Assembly: GCA_022774645.1 (NCBI GenBank) | Contig: JALFKQ010000003.1 | Span: 1-64,000, forward strand | From: Mycoplasmatota bacterium | GTDB lineage: Bacteria; Bacillota_I; Bacilli_A; RF39; UBA660 | Direction of reading: 5' to 3' | Length of the DNA stretch: 64,000 nt | Shown: positions 17,476 through 25,367 of the stretch, one piece after another | Layout of the letters: every line of letters begins with the position of its first letter | How positions within the stretch are numbered: the first letter of the stretch is position 1 | Translations under genes and position numbers: made by a program | Notes under the pieces: model-generated | Seen by the model: the letters and a program-made list of their open reading frames with translations, nothing else | What the model was told of the DNA's origin: nothing | The model's database searches: none

Positions 17476-17643
17476 ATGGCAAAAAATGTATCAAATAGAA
17501 AAAATATGAGTTCACAAAACAGACCTTTTTCATTAAAGGCAACTAAAAAAACTCAAAAAGTTAATTTACAAACAGTTGTAGTTGATGGTAAAAAAGTTAG
17601 AATGTCAACAAAAGAAATTAAATCAATTAAAAAAAGTAAATAA
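17476..17643 (+). CDS. rpmB: Short 50S ribosomal protein L28 (bL28)
   Basis: A 55-codon frame, very basic, with AGGAGG 10 nt before the ATG and a terminator directly after the stop. The stretch KVNLQTVVVDGKKVRMSTKEIKSIKK (positions ~28-53) matches the bL28 core (NLQKVRxxVDGKxKxVxVSARALKSGKV). The N-terminal part with the CxxCGK-type zinc ligands found in many L28 proteins is shortened and has no Cys, so this is a zinc-free, short form. The gene stands alone among minus-strand genes, as rpmB often does. Confidence 0.8.
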   Translation: MAKNVSNRKNMSSQNRPFSLKATKKTQKVNLQTVVVDGKKVRMSTKEIKSIKKSK

Positions 17644-17646
17644 TTT

Positions 17647-17668
17647 AAGTGAGAAATCACTTTTTTTA
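17647..17668 (+). terminator. Terminator after rpmB
   Basis: AAGTGA-GAAA-TCACTT (17647-17662) with a GNRA-type loop, then a run of T. A typical intrinsic terminator just past the rpmB stop. Confidence 0.85.
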
Positions 17669-17669
17669 T

Positions 17670-18548
17670 TTACTTTATTATTTCTTGTTCAAGAACTAAA
17701 TCTATATTATAGTTCTTTTTTATTGTTGCTTTTATTATATTTATAAGTTCTATAATATCTTTACTCTTTGCTTTACCAGTATTAATTATAAAGTTAGCAT
17801 GTTTATAACTAATCATTGCATCATTTATCTTATAACCTTTAAGATTAGATTCGTCTATTAGTTTACCAGCACTTACTCCTTCTGGATTTCTAAATACACT
17901 ACCACAAGATGGATATTCAAGTGGCTGAGTTTCTACTCTTTTAAGTGTTCTAGTTTTGATAAGATCTAATAACTCTTCTTTAGATGACTTTTCAATTTTA
18001 AATTTAGCAGACAAAATAATCACATTCTTTAGTTTACTTTTAAATATTGAATCTCTATAAGAAAATTCAAGATCTTCCCTATTAATATCATATATTTTAT
18101 CTTTATCAAGTACAGTAACACTAATCAAATTATCACATATTTCACTTCCATAACATCCGGCATTATTATAAATACATCCACCTATTGTTCCCGGTATACC
18201 ACTAGCCCATTCAAGACCTTTATAACCCTTACTTGAAATATCCATTGATAATTTATTTATCATAACACCAGCATCAGTAGTTAAAACATTATCAAAAATA
18301 CTATATTCACTAAAATATTTAAGTTTTATGATAATGCCATCATAATAATCAGGTAATATTATATTAGAACCATTACCAATAATAAACCATTTATTTTTAT
18401 TATTAACTATATCAATGATGCTTTTAAGTTCAATAATGTTTTTAGGAAACATAAGTAACCTACATTTAGTATCTAATTTATAAGTATTATATTCTAATAA
18501 TTCAGCATCCTCAATAGTTTCAAATTTCTCTTTTAGTTCTTCTATCAT
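17670..18548 (-). CDS. murB: UDP-N-acetylenolpyruvoylglucosamine reductase MurB
   Basis: MurB reduces UDP-GlcNAc-enolpyruvate to UDP-MurNAc in peptidoglycan synthesis, with FAD. The FAD-binding region (GNGSNIILPD ~58-67; ASGIPGTIGGCIYNNAGCYGSE ~115-136) and the catalytic Ser motif SCGSVFRNPEG (~218) with the late Glu are present. It is the short type II MurB typical of Firmicutes (292 aa). It overlaps the upstream hypothetical gene by 4 bp. Confidence 0.96.
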   Translation of the reverse strand: MIEELKEKFETIEDAELLEYNTYKLDTKCRLLMFPKNIIELKSIIDIVNNKNKWFIIGNGSNIILPDYYDGIIIKLKYFSEYSIFDNVLTTDAGVMINKLSMDISSKGYKGLEWASGIPGTIGGCIYNNAGCYGSEICDNLISVTVLDKDKIYDINREDLEFSYRDSIFKSKLKNVIILSAKFKIEKSSKEELLDLIKTRTLKRVETQPLEYPSCGSVFRNPEGVSAGKLIDESNLKGYKINDAMISYKHANFIINTGKAKSKDIIELINIIKATIKKNYNIDLVLEQEIIK

Positions 18549-19078
18549 TTACTTAAATACTCTTCAATCTTACTACTAGTTTCTATATAATTAACTATTT
18601 TACCATTTTTAACTCTTACTAATGTAATTCCATTTATTTTAAGTTCATTTGATCTTTTAGCCTTTGGATTACTAGTTTCAGAAGAAAAACTCTTATTCTC
18701 AGGTTTACTCATATCAACTTTATAAACTTTTAAATTACTTTTAGATGCAAGATAACTTACATAACTATCACTTTTAAGTCCACTAAAATCATCAAATAAT
18801 ACATAGTATTCATTCATATTCCTTGTAAATACAGTCCCAATAGAAATATACTCACTACTTATTTCAGTAGCCTCACTTGCAGGCTTAGTATATCCTTCCT
18901 CAAAAAGTCCACCTTTTTCCATTAGTAAAATAAGACCATAAACAACCCCTATAAATACAAGAACACCAATTAAAGTATATAAAACTGACTTAAATTTATC
19001 AGAATCACTTAATTCAACACTTTTATTTCTTACTCTTTTTTGTGGTTTAATTTTTAATTTCATTTTATTTTTTGCCAT
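18545..19078 (-). CDS. Single-pass membrane protein with thioredoxin-like outer domain
   Basis: A very basic N-terminus (~1-22) precedes one membrane helix (~32-52). The extracytoplasmic domain (~75-177) reads like a thioredoxin fold: a beta strand YYVLFDDFS, a helix, LKVYKVDMSKP, and a final strand-helix pair ITLVRVKNGKIVNYIE. The usual CxxC is missing; there is no Cys at all, so it is not an oxidoreductase. Possibly a binding or scaffold protein. It is translationally coupled to murB by an ATGA-type overlap, hinting at a wall-related role. Confidence 0.6.
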   Translation of the reverse strand: MAKNKMKLKIKPQKRVRNKSVELSDSDKFKSVLYTLIGVLVFIGVVYGLILLMEKGGLFEEGYTKPASEATEISSEYISIGTVFTRNMNEYYVLFDDFSGLKSDSYVSYLASKSNLKVYKVDMSKPENKSFSSETSNPKAKRSNELKINGITLVRVKNGKIVNYIETSSKIEEYLSK

Positions 19079-19136
19079 AATATCATCTCCATACTCAAAA
19101 TTATAGCATATTTCCTACATTTATATCAATTATTTA

Positions 19137-19165
19137 TTGATTTTTAGGAAAATTTATTATATAAT
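19137..19165 (+). promoter_or_regulatory. Sigma-A promoter of rpsD
   Basis: TTGATT (19137-19142), 17-bp spacer, TATAAT (19160-19165). Predicted start near 19172, giving a ~150-nt leader. Confidence 0.75.
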
Positions 19166-19171
19166 TTACTA

Positions 19172-19324
19172 AGTATTTATTTGGCAGTGCCTATATAATT
19201 ATAATGTGTTTTCAAACTTATTAGAACAAGTAACTTCTGCCAAAGCGAAAGTAAATGAAAACTCCCTATAATTAGAAAGGTGGCCTTTAATACAAAAATA
19301 TTTTGTAAAGGAGGAACAAATACT
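19172..19324 (+). ncRNA. S4-type autoregulatory leader of rpsD
   Basis: The leader contains an 8-bp long-range stem TTTGGCAG (19180-19187) with CTGCCAAA (19237-19244), followed by GCGAAAG, which resembles the Firmicute rpsD leader bound by S4. A second hairpin (19284-19311) pairs CCTT and TACAAAA with TTTTGTAAAGG and so covers most of the rpsD Shine-Dalgarno sequence. S4 binding would thus be expected to control translation. The fold is my reading, not computed. Confidence 0.65.
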
Positions 19325-19924
19325 ATGTCAAGATATATCGGACCAGTATTTAAAAAATCTAGAAGATACGGTTTTTCAACTCTTGAAACTGGTAAAGAAT
19401 TAAGAAAGAAACCTACTGCTCCTGGAATTCATGGAACAAGTAGAAAGAAACTTAGTGAATACGGTGTTCAATTACATGAAAAACAAAAAGTTAGATTTAT
19501 GTATGGAATTTCTGAAAAACAATTCGAAAAGACATTTGAAGCAGCTGGTAAGATGCAAGGAATCCATGGTTATAACTTATTAATACTTTTAGAAAGTAGA
19601 TTAGATAACCTAGTTTATAGAATGGGATTTGCTAAAACAAGAAGAGCTGCTAGACAACTAGTTAATCACGGTCATATCTTAGTTGATGGTAAAAAAGTAG
19701 ATATTCCATCATTCAGAGTAAAAGTTGGAAGTGTTATTTCTGTTAAAGAGGCATCACTTGATCACCCAGTTATTAATGAATGTATGAATATGGACATTAA
19801 TATTCCATCATTTGTTACAGTTGACAAAGCTAAGAAATCTGGTACTTATGTAAGATATCCAGAAAGAGAAGAATTAAATTCAGAAATTAATGAAGCATTA
19901 ATAGTTGAATACTACAACAGATAA
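19325..19924 (+). CDS. rpsD: 30S ribosomal protein S4
   Basis: S4 nucleates 30S assembly by binding 16S rRNA. The product (199 aa) has the N-terminal [15 protein letters not shown], the Firmicute-type TKxL-free [11 protein letters not shown] segment, and the S4 domain [37 protein letters not shown] 19325 has AAGGAGG upstream; the longer in-frame opening at 19280 lies in the leader. There is no CxxC zinc motif, i.e. the C-minus form. It is monocistronic with promoter, leader and terminator all visible. Confidence 0.97.
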   Translation: MSRYIGPVFKKSRRYGFSTLETGKELRKKPTAPGIHGTSRKKLSEYGVQLHEKQKVRFMYGISEKQFEKTFEAAGKMQGIHGYNLLILLESRLDNLVYRMGFAKTRRAARQLVNHGHILVDGKKVDIPSFRVKVGSVISVKEASLDHPVINECMNMDINIPSFVTVDKAKKSGTYVRYPEREELNSEINEALIVEYYNR

Positions 19925-19928
19925 TTTA

Positions 19929-19960
19929 AAAACTCTTGATTTATTCAAGAGTTTTTTGTT
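19929..19960. terminator. Bidirectional terminator between rpsD and the sortase gene
   Basis: 11-bp stem (19929-19939 with 19945-19955) with T runs on both strands; serves convergent rpsD and the pilus operon. Confidence 0.8.
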
Positions 19961-19962
19961 TG

Positions 19963-20784
19963 CTATAAAATATAATTATTTCTTTTTCTTATTAACATAT
20001 AAACAATAAATCCAATAAAGATAAAAACATAATATATTAAAGCAGTATTTATTTCGAGTTTAGGTGTTTCTTCTATAATAGGTAAATTATTATCATTTAC
20101 TACCCTTTTACCTCTAACAAGTAATCTATGAGTATTAAGTCCATAAGGTGTACAAGTTATAAGTGTTATATAATCTTCATCCTTATAAATATCTAAATTT
20201 GATAAATCATCTGGCTCAACAACAGCAATACTATCAACAGAATATGTAAGTACTTTATCAAGAACATATATATAAAATTTATCACCAACAACTAATTGAT
20301 CTAAATCAGTAAATAATTTATTAAGAGGAAGTCCTCTGTGTCCTGTTAATATACTATGTGTACTTTTCCCACCAATTGGAAGTGAACTTCCTTCAAAATG
20401 TCCTATTCCTTTTTCTAATGTTTTAGTATTAGTTCCATGATATATAGGAAGTTCAATATTTATTTTAGGTATTTTTATATATCCAATAAGACCATCGGAA
20501 TCAAAATTTAATAGTTTTAAATATTCATCAGATAATTTATCATCTTCTTTATAAAACGAATCAACAATTTTAACAGAAGATAATGATTTATTATATTGTT
20601 CTGCTAAAGACCAAATATATTCTTTTGTTTTATCGTCTCCTTTAGCTACTTTATTTGTATAACTAATTATTATGTTTCTATTTTCATTTTTATTAAATAA
20701 ATTCATAATGTATGGAAAGAACATAATAATTACACCTACAATTATAAGTAGACTAAATATAATAATTGGTAATTTCCTTTTCAT
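19963..20784 (-). CDS. srtC: Class C (pilin-polymerising) sortase
   Basis: Class C sortases link pilin subunits through isopeptide bonds. An N-terminal membrane helix (~5-25) and a C-terminal one (~247-265) flank the beta-barrel. The catalytic triad is His149 (LTGHRG), Cys211 (TLITCTPYG) and Arg220 (NTHRLLVRG); TCTPYG and the C-terminal anchor are class C marks. No DPW/DPF-type lid motif is obvious in the segment before the barrel. It follows the backbone pilin gene with a 1-bp overlap. Confidence 0.93.
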   Translation of the reverse strand: MKRKLPIIIFSLLIIVGVIIMFFPYIMNLFNKNENRNIIISYTNKVAKGDDKTKEYIWSLAEQYNKSLSSVKIVDSFYKEDDKLSDEYLKLLNFDSDGLIGYIKIPKINIELPIYHGTNTKTLEKGIGHFEGSSLPIGGKSTHSILTGHRGLPLNKLFTDLDQLVVGDKFYIYVLDKVLTYSVDSIAVVEPDDLSNLDIYKDEDYITLITCTPYGLNTHRLLVRGKRVVNDNNLPIIEETPKLEINTALIYYVFIFIGFIVYMLIRKRNNYIL

Positions 20785-22247
20785 TATGCTAAATTCTTTT
20801 TACGATAGTATACCATTAAGCCACCACCGATTACTACAAGTAAACCACCAATTATAGTATAAGCAGAAGAACCATTACCACCTGTAAATGGTAATAATCC
20901 ATTTTTACTATTTGATATTTCAACATCAGTATAACAAGTAGTATTATTAGCAACAACATCAACAGAAATAATATCATTTATTTTTTTATGACCTGTTGGA
21001 GCAATAGTTTCAACTAAATAATAAGTTCCTGCTTTAAGACCATTAAATGTAGCAGTACCATTTTCAAGAGTTGTAACTTCACCTATTTTATTACTAAGTT
21101 CAACATCACTATATATTTCAATTTTTGCTCCACTAAGTAAAGCTGTTTTATCATTTCCAGAATATTTCAATATTTTTATTCCATAAGTATAAACAGTAGT
21201 TGTTTTTTCTTCAGTTTCATAAGTACCATCAGAATATGGATCATTTGAATATATTAACTTAGCTGTATTTTTATTACCAGTACATAATGCATTTGCATTA
21301 AGAGATGCATTATAAGTAACAGTAATAGTTGTACTTGTTAAATTATCAACAATAAAATCTATTGTTATTGTATTTCCATTAAGTGATGTAGTCGCAACAA
21401 CTTTACCATCAGCAGTTTTAATAACACCAGCATCATTAGTAAGTATTGTTTCTCCATCTTTTACATTAATTGTATTAACACCAGCAAAAGTAATTCCATT
21501 ATCAAAAGTATCAACTATTTTAAATGTTTTATTAGTAGCATTAGTTGGATATTGAATAACAGTAGCTGTAATAGTATATGTAAATATTTCATTTATTGTA
21601 TAATCAGCACTAGTTTTATTATCACCAACAAATTTATTAATTTCTGTTTCACTTACCTTAGCAACAATAGTTTCATCATTTAAATTCCAATATTTATCAT
21701 CTTCAGCAGTAAAATCTAAATTACCAACCATAACAGCATAAACTTTAGCAGTAGATACAGGTAATATTAAATATGAACCAGCTTCTAGTGAAACAGTTGC
21801 TGTATTACCACTTACAGTCATAGAAGTTCCACTTACATTATTAGTTTTAATATATGATGCATAACCACTAACTAGTTTATCAAGTGTACTAGAAGTAAGA
21901 GTACTTCCACTTGTAATTGAACCACTACTAAGAGAGTAATAATCACTTGATTTTAAATCTTTATAATCAGTAGTTGTATTTAAATAACTTTGAAAATCAC
22001 TAGTAAAATCATAAGTAATAGTATTTTCATTTTCATTATAATAAGCATCTAAAATCTTATATGCTTTAAAACTATCAGTAGATATTACATTATTAACAGT
22101 AAATGCTGCTTTATTAGTAATATAGTAACTTCCAGTATCTGTAATACCTTTCTTAGTATTATCAACGGTTATAACAGTTTCAGCATATACAACTGTAAAT
22201 AACATTAAACCAATAAATAGAATAAATTTCTTTAAATAATTTTTCAT
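20784..22247 (-). CDS. LPXTG backbone pilin (SpaA/FimA-like)
   Basis: The major subunit of a sortase-assembled pilus. A signal peptide (~1-22) is followed by pilin Ig-like domains, an E-box (YYLVETIAPTGH, ~420) that supports intradomain isopeptide bonds, and a C-terminal sorting signal: LPFTG at 452-456, a hydrophobic helix and the basic tail YYRKKNLA. The usual lysine of the pilin motif (YPK) reads YPTN near residue 233. It overlaps the minor pilin upstream by 4 bp and srtC downstream by 1 bp. Confidence 0.9.
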   Translation of the reverse strand: MKNYLKKFILFIGLMLFTVVYAETVITVDNTKKGITDTGSYYITNKAAFTVNNVISTDSFKAYKILDAYYNENENTITYDFTSDFQSYLNTTTDYKDLKSSDYYSLSSGSITSGSTLTSSTLDKLVSGYASYIKTNNVSGTSMTVSGNTATVSLEAGSYLILPVSTAKVYAVMVGNLDFTAEDDKYWNLNDETIVAKVSETEINKFVGDNKTSADYTINEIFTYTITATVIQYPTNATNKTFKIVDTFDNGITFAGVNTINVKDGETILTNDAGVIKTADGKVVATTSLNGNTITIDFIVDNLTSTTITVTYNASLNANALCTGNKNTAKLIYSNDPYSDGTYETEEKTTTVYTYGIKILKYSGNDKTALLSGAKIEIYSDVELSNKIGEVTTLENGTATFNGLKAGTYYLVETIAPTGHKKINDIISVDVVANNTTCYTDVEISNSKNGLLPFTGGNGSSAYTIIGGLLVVIGGGLMVYYRKKNLA

Positions 22248-22879
22248 TTTTTACTTTCCTTCTTTACTACAAAATATATAACTATTCCAACTACAATTAT
22301 AAAAGATACTACTCCAATAATTATATAATTAACAATTGAATCAAATGTTTTAGGTATTTCTTCTTCTTTTATACTTTCAGTTGCTTTTAAAACAGCTAAA
22401 ACATTATAATTTTCTTCTAACCTAACTTCATCATAAGTCGGAACACTTATTAATAATGGTGAACTTGAATAAGTATATTTTTCATCAATAATTTTGTCAT
22501 CAATCTTCACCAAATAAACTCCAACAACTAAATCATCAAATTTAAATAATCCATGACTATCAGTATTTGTAGTTTTAATATAGTCAATATTATTATCAGT
22601 AATGTGTTTATTAACTTTATCAACAAGTGCTTTATATTCTGATGCATTTAAATTATTTATATTATCAGTAAAAGTATTAAATTCATCTCTATAAGTAAAA
22701 TTACCATCAGTATCTAAGTCACCTACTTTATAAAGATAAGCAGTCGCATCACTTATAATCTTATCTCCATAAGTATATTCACCAGTTATCTCACCTTTCT
22801 TAGTAATGTCAATTGCATCAACACTAATAAACATAAAACTAATTAAAACAGTAAATAATAAATAATTAAACTTTTTCAT
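22244..22879 (-). CDS. Minor pilin / cell-wall anchored subunit with IPKTF sorting motif
   Basis: The protein (211 aa) has a signal peptide (~1-22), one Cna-B/SpaA-like domain (TDSHGLFKFDDLVVGVYLVKI fits the strand pattern, shown here within 20-residue limits as TDSHGLFKFDDL...GVYLVK), and a C-terminal signal made of IPKTF (175-179), a hydrophobic helix and the tail KKESKK. The Gly of LPXTG is replaced by Phe. It is the first gene of a three-gene pilus operon, so it is probably the base or tip subunit. The 5' leader begins with the shared AGAATAGAGG sequence. Confidence 0.82.
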   Translation of the reverse strand: MKKFNYLLFTVLISFMFISVDAIDITKKGEITGEYTYGDKIISDATAYLYKVGDLDTDGNFTYRDEFNTFTDNINNLNASEYKALVDKVNKHITDNNIDYIKTTNTDSHGLFKFDDLVVGVYLVKIDDKIIDEKYTYSSSPLLISVPTYDEVRLEENYNVLAVLKATESIKEEEIPKTFDSIVNYIIIGVVSFIIVVGIVIYFVVKKESKK

Positions 22880-22884
22880 ATCTA

Positions 22885-22906
22885 CCTCTATTCTCCAATA
22901 ATAATA
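22885..22906 (-). promoter_or_regulatory. Promoter/start region with shared AGAATAGAGG (pilus operon)
   Basis: On the minus strand TATTAT (22901-22906), 6 nt, then AGAATAGAGG (22885-22894), with the ATG at 22879. The 10-mer lies at the predicted transcription start and includes the Shine-Dalgarno AGAGG. The same layout occurs at 27117, 44185 and 48111. Confidence 0.55.
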
Positions 22907-22935
22907 TCAAAAACTAAATAAAAAATAAATAACAT

Positions 22936-22967
22936 TTAAAAAGAATTTCAATTTTTGAAATTCTTTT
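22936..22967 (-). terminator. Terminator after the ttcA-like gene
   Basis: 13-bp perfect stem (22939-22951 with 22955-22967), 3-nt loop, T run on the minus strand; overlaps the stop codon. Confidence 0.75.
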
Positions 22968-23778
22968 CATCATAATCATCTAAGAAAAAATATTTACTTT
23001 CTCTATCATGATAACCTAATATAGTATTTAAATTGACATTAAAAGTAGATTTAAATACATTATAATCAATATTTGGATTTACTTTCTTTAATTCTTTTAT
23101 TAAATTCTTTATCTCTTTTCTCTTAGAATTATTTTCATATTCACTTCTTTCAGTAAACTTACAAGCACAATTTATAAATGTAAGATTATTACCATTAACA
23201 AATCTTAATATATCATGTTCTCTAACATAATATAAAGGTCTTATAAGTTCCATTCCTTCAAAATTATCACTATGTAACTTAGGCATCATAGTTTTATATT
23301 CAGAAGCATAAAACATACTTAAAAGAATAGTTTCAACAGCATCATCAAAATGATGACCTAATGCTATCTTATTACAACCTAATTTTTTAGCTTGGTTATA
23401 TAAAGCACCTCTCCTCATTCTAGCACATAAATAACAAGGAGAAACCTTTTGATTTTCAACTACACTAAATATATCAGTAGTAAATATATTTAAATCAATA
23501 TCCATTAATTTAGCATTAGATTTAATCAATTCTAAATTCTTTTCATTATAGCCAGGATTCATACAAATAAAGACTAAATCAAAATTAACATCTCCATGTC
23601 TTTTTAATTCTTGCATACATTTAGCAAGTAAAAATGAATCCTTACCACCAGAAATACATACAGCTACTTTGTCTCCTTCATTAACAAGTTTAAATTCTTT
23701 AACAGCTTTAACAAATCTAGCCCATATTTCTTTTCTATAAGTTTTAATTATACTTTTTTCTATTTCTTTATTATTCAT
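22948..23778 (-). CDS. TtcA-like PP-loop tRNA thiolation enzyme
   Basis: The PP-loop ATP-binding motif SGGKDS (~44-49) and the PCYLCARMRRGAL segment (CxxC near 113-116), with a third Cys in NCACKF, match the TtcA/TtuA group that thiolates tRNA with an iron-sulfur cluster. Firmicute members are less studied than Escherichia TtcA, so the modified base (2-thiocytidine-32) is an inference. Length 276 aa is typical. It overlaps folD by 8 bp. Confidence 0.8.
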   Translation of the reverse strand: MNNKEIEKSIIKTYRKEIWARFVKAVKEFKLVNEGDKVAVCISGGKDSFLLAKCMQELKRHGDVNFDLVFICMNPGYNEKNLELIKSNAKLMDIDLNIFTTDIFSVVENQKVSPCYLCARMRRGALYNQAKKLGCNKIALGHHFDDAVETILLSMFYASEYKTMMPKLHSDNFEGMELIRPLYYVREHDILRFVNGNNLTFINCACKFTERSEYENNSKRKEIKNLIKELKKVNPNIDYNVFKSTFNVNLNTILGYHDRESKYFFLDDYDEKNFKN

Positions 23779-24607
23779 TATTCATCACATCAAACATATC
23801 TATTATTCCATTTTGTTTTTTATAAGCTTTAAATGTATTCTTTACTAACATAACAACTGTCATAGGACCTACTCCACCTGGAACAGGAGTTAAATATGAA
23901 CATTTCTCCATAACATTAGGATTAACATCTCCACATATCTTCTTATTAACTCTATTTATACCAACATCAATAATAACAGCATCCTTTTTAATCATAGATT
24001 TACTAATAATATTCTTTTTACCAACAGCTACAATTAATATATCAGCATTCTTAGTATATTGTTTTAAATTTTCAGTTTTAGAATGACATATAGTAACAGT
24101 AGCATTTCTTTTTAAACATTCTCTAACCATAGGTATACCTACTGCTTTACTTCTTCCAATTACAACAATATTTTTTCCTTCAAGATTAATTTTATAATAA
24201 TCAAAAATTTCCATAACACCATATGCAACAGGAGGAACAAATGCACTTCCACTTCTAAAACCGTCAACATCTTTATTAATATCAACAGTATTAACAATTC
24301 TATCCTCATTAAATTTTTTAGGTAAAGGTAATTGAACAATTATACCATTAATATATTTATCTTTATTAAGTTCTTTAATCTTTTTAATAACCTTTTCTTC
24401 ATTAACACTTTCATCAAATGATAAATGTAAAAAGCTCATTCCTACATATTCACAAGCTTTCTTTTTATTATTAACATATATTTTACTAGCAGGATCATCT
24501 CCAATAGTAATAACAGCTAATACCGGTGTTACTTTATATGATTCAACATTACCTTTGATTTCATCTTTAATCTTGGCACTTAAATTTTTACCATCTAATA
24601 AAATCAT
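23771..24607 (-). CDS. folD: Bifunctional methylenetetrahydrofolate dehydrogenase/cyclohydrolase FolD
   Basis: FolD interconverts 5,10-methylene- and 10-formyl-tetrahydrofolate with NADP. Catalytic Lys motif YVNNKKKAC (~44-52), the GIIVQLPLPK motif (~93), the Rossmann NADP motif VVIGRSKAVGIP (~149) and PVPGGVGPMTVVML near the end are all present. Length 278 aa is normal. It lies 2 bp after the cyclophilin gene. Confidence 0.97.
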   Translation of the reverse strand: MILLDGKNLSAKIKDEIKGNVESYKVTPVLAVITIGDDPASKIYVNNKKKACEYVGMSFLHLSFDESVNEEKVIKKIKELNKDKYINGIIVQLPLPKKFNEDRIVNTVDINKDVDGFRSGSAFVPPVAYGVMEIFDYYKINLEGKNIVVIGRSKAVGIPMVRECLKRNATVTICHSKTENLKQYTKNADILIVAVGKKNIISKSMIKKDAVIIDVGINRVNKKICGDVNPNVMEKCSYLTPVPGGVGPMTVVMLVKNTFKAYKKQNGIIDMFDVMNNE

Positions 24608-24609
24608 AA

Positions 24610-25287
24610 TTACCCCTCATAATATTCTACAAATCTAACATTTTTAATAACAACATCATTAATAGGTTTATCATTCATATTAGTTTCAACAGAAGCAATC
24701 TTATCAAGGACATCATATCCACTAACAAGTTTACCGAAACCAGCATATTTCCCATCTAAATAAGTCGCATCATCTTGAACAATATAAAATTGACTAGAAG
24801 CAGAATTAAATGTTTCACTAGTTTCAGGATTACTACCTTTTTTTCTTGCCATTGATAAAACTCCTCTAACATGACTAATATCATTTTTAACACCATTAGC
24901 TTCAAATTCACCTTTAATAGTTTTATCACTACCACCAATTCCATTACCTTGTGGATCTCCAGTTTGAATAACAAAGTTTTTCATTACTCTATGAAATATA
25001 AGACCACTATAAAAATTCTTGCTAACTAGATTCTTAAAATTCTCAACAGTAATTGGTGCTTTATCAGGATATAACTCAGCAACCATAATTCCATAATCTC
25101 TAACATCAATCATAACTAAATTAGTTTCTTTATCACTAGAAACATATTTCTTAGTTTTAATAGTATAAATAGTTTTACCATCTACTTCACTAGTAGTATA
25201 ATTAAGATTCTCTTCTTCTTTATTACCACAACTACTTAAAATAAATAATAAACTCATACATAAAAATATTTTAATAACCTTTTTCAC
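24610..25287 (-). CDS. Cyclophilin-type peptidyl-prolyl isomerase, lipoprotein
   Basis: A lipoprotein signal (lipobox LSSC) tethers a cyclophilin domain to the outer face of the membrane, where it should help fold secreted proteins. The domain shows FHRVMKNFVIQTGDP, SMARKKGSN and SQFYIVQ, which contain the catalytic Arg and binding residues. Three starts are in frame (25335, ATG 25293, GTG 25287). GGTGAT lies 4 nt before GTG 25287 but directly against ATG 25293, and GTG gives a standard lipoprotein signal, so I use 25287. Confidence 0.9.
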   Translation of the reverse strand: MKKVIKIFLCMSLLFILSSCGNKEEENLNYTTSEVDGKTIYTIKTKKYVSSDKETNLVMIDVRDYGIMVAELYPDKAPITVENFKNLVSKNFYSGLIFHRVMKNFVIQTGDPQGNGIGGSDKTIKGEFEANGVKNDISHVRGVLSMARKKGSNPETSETFNSASSQFYIVQDDATYLDGKYAGFGKLVSGYDVLDKIASVETNMNDKPINDVVIKNVRFVEYYEG

Positions 25288-25335
25288 TTTCATCACCAAA
25301 ATAATTTTATCATAAGCATTATAAAATGTCATCAA

Positions 25336-25367
25336 AAGAAAATAGATTTCACAATTGAAACCTATTT
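25336..25367 (-). terminator. Terminator after the pseudopilin-BspA gene
   Basis: 11-bp stem with one G-U pair (25340-25350 with 25357-25367), then TTTTC on the minus strand; overlaps the stop codon. Confidence 0.65.
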
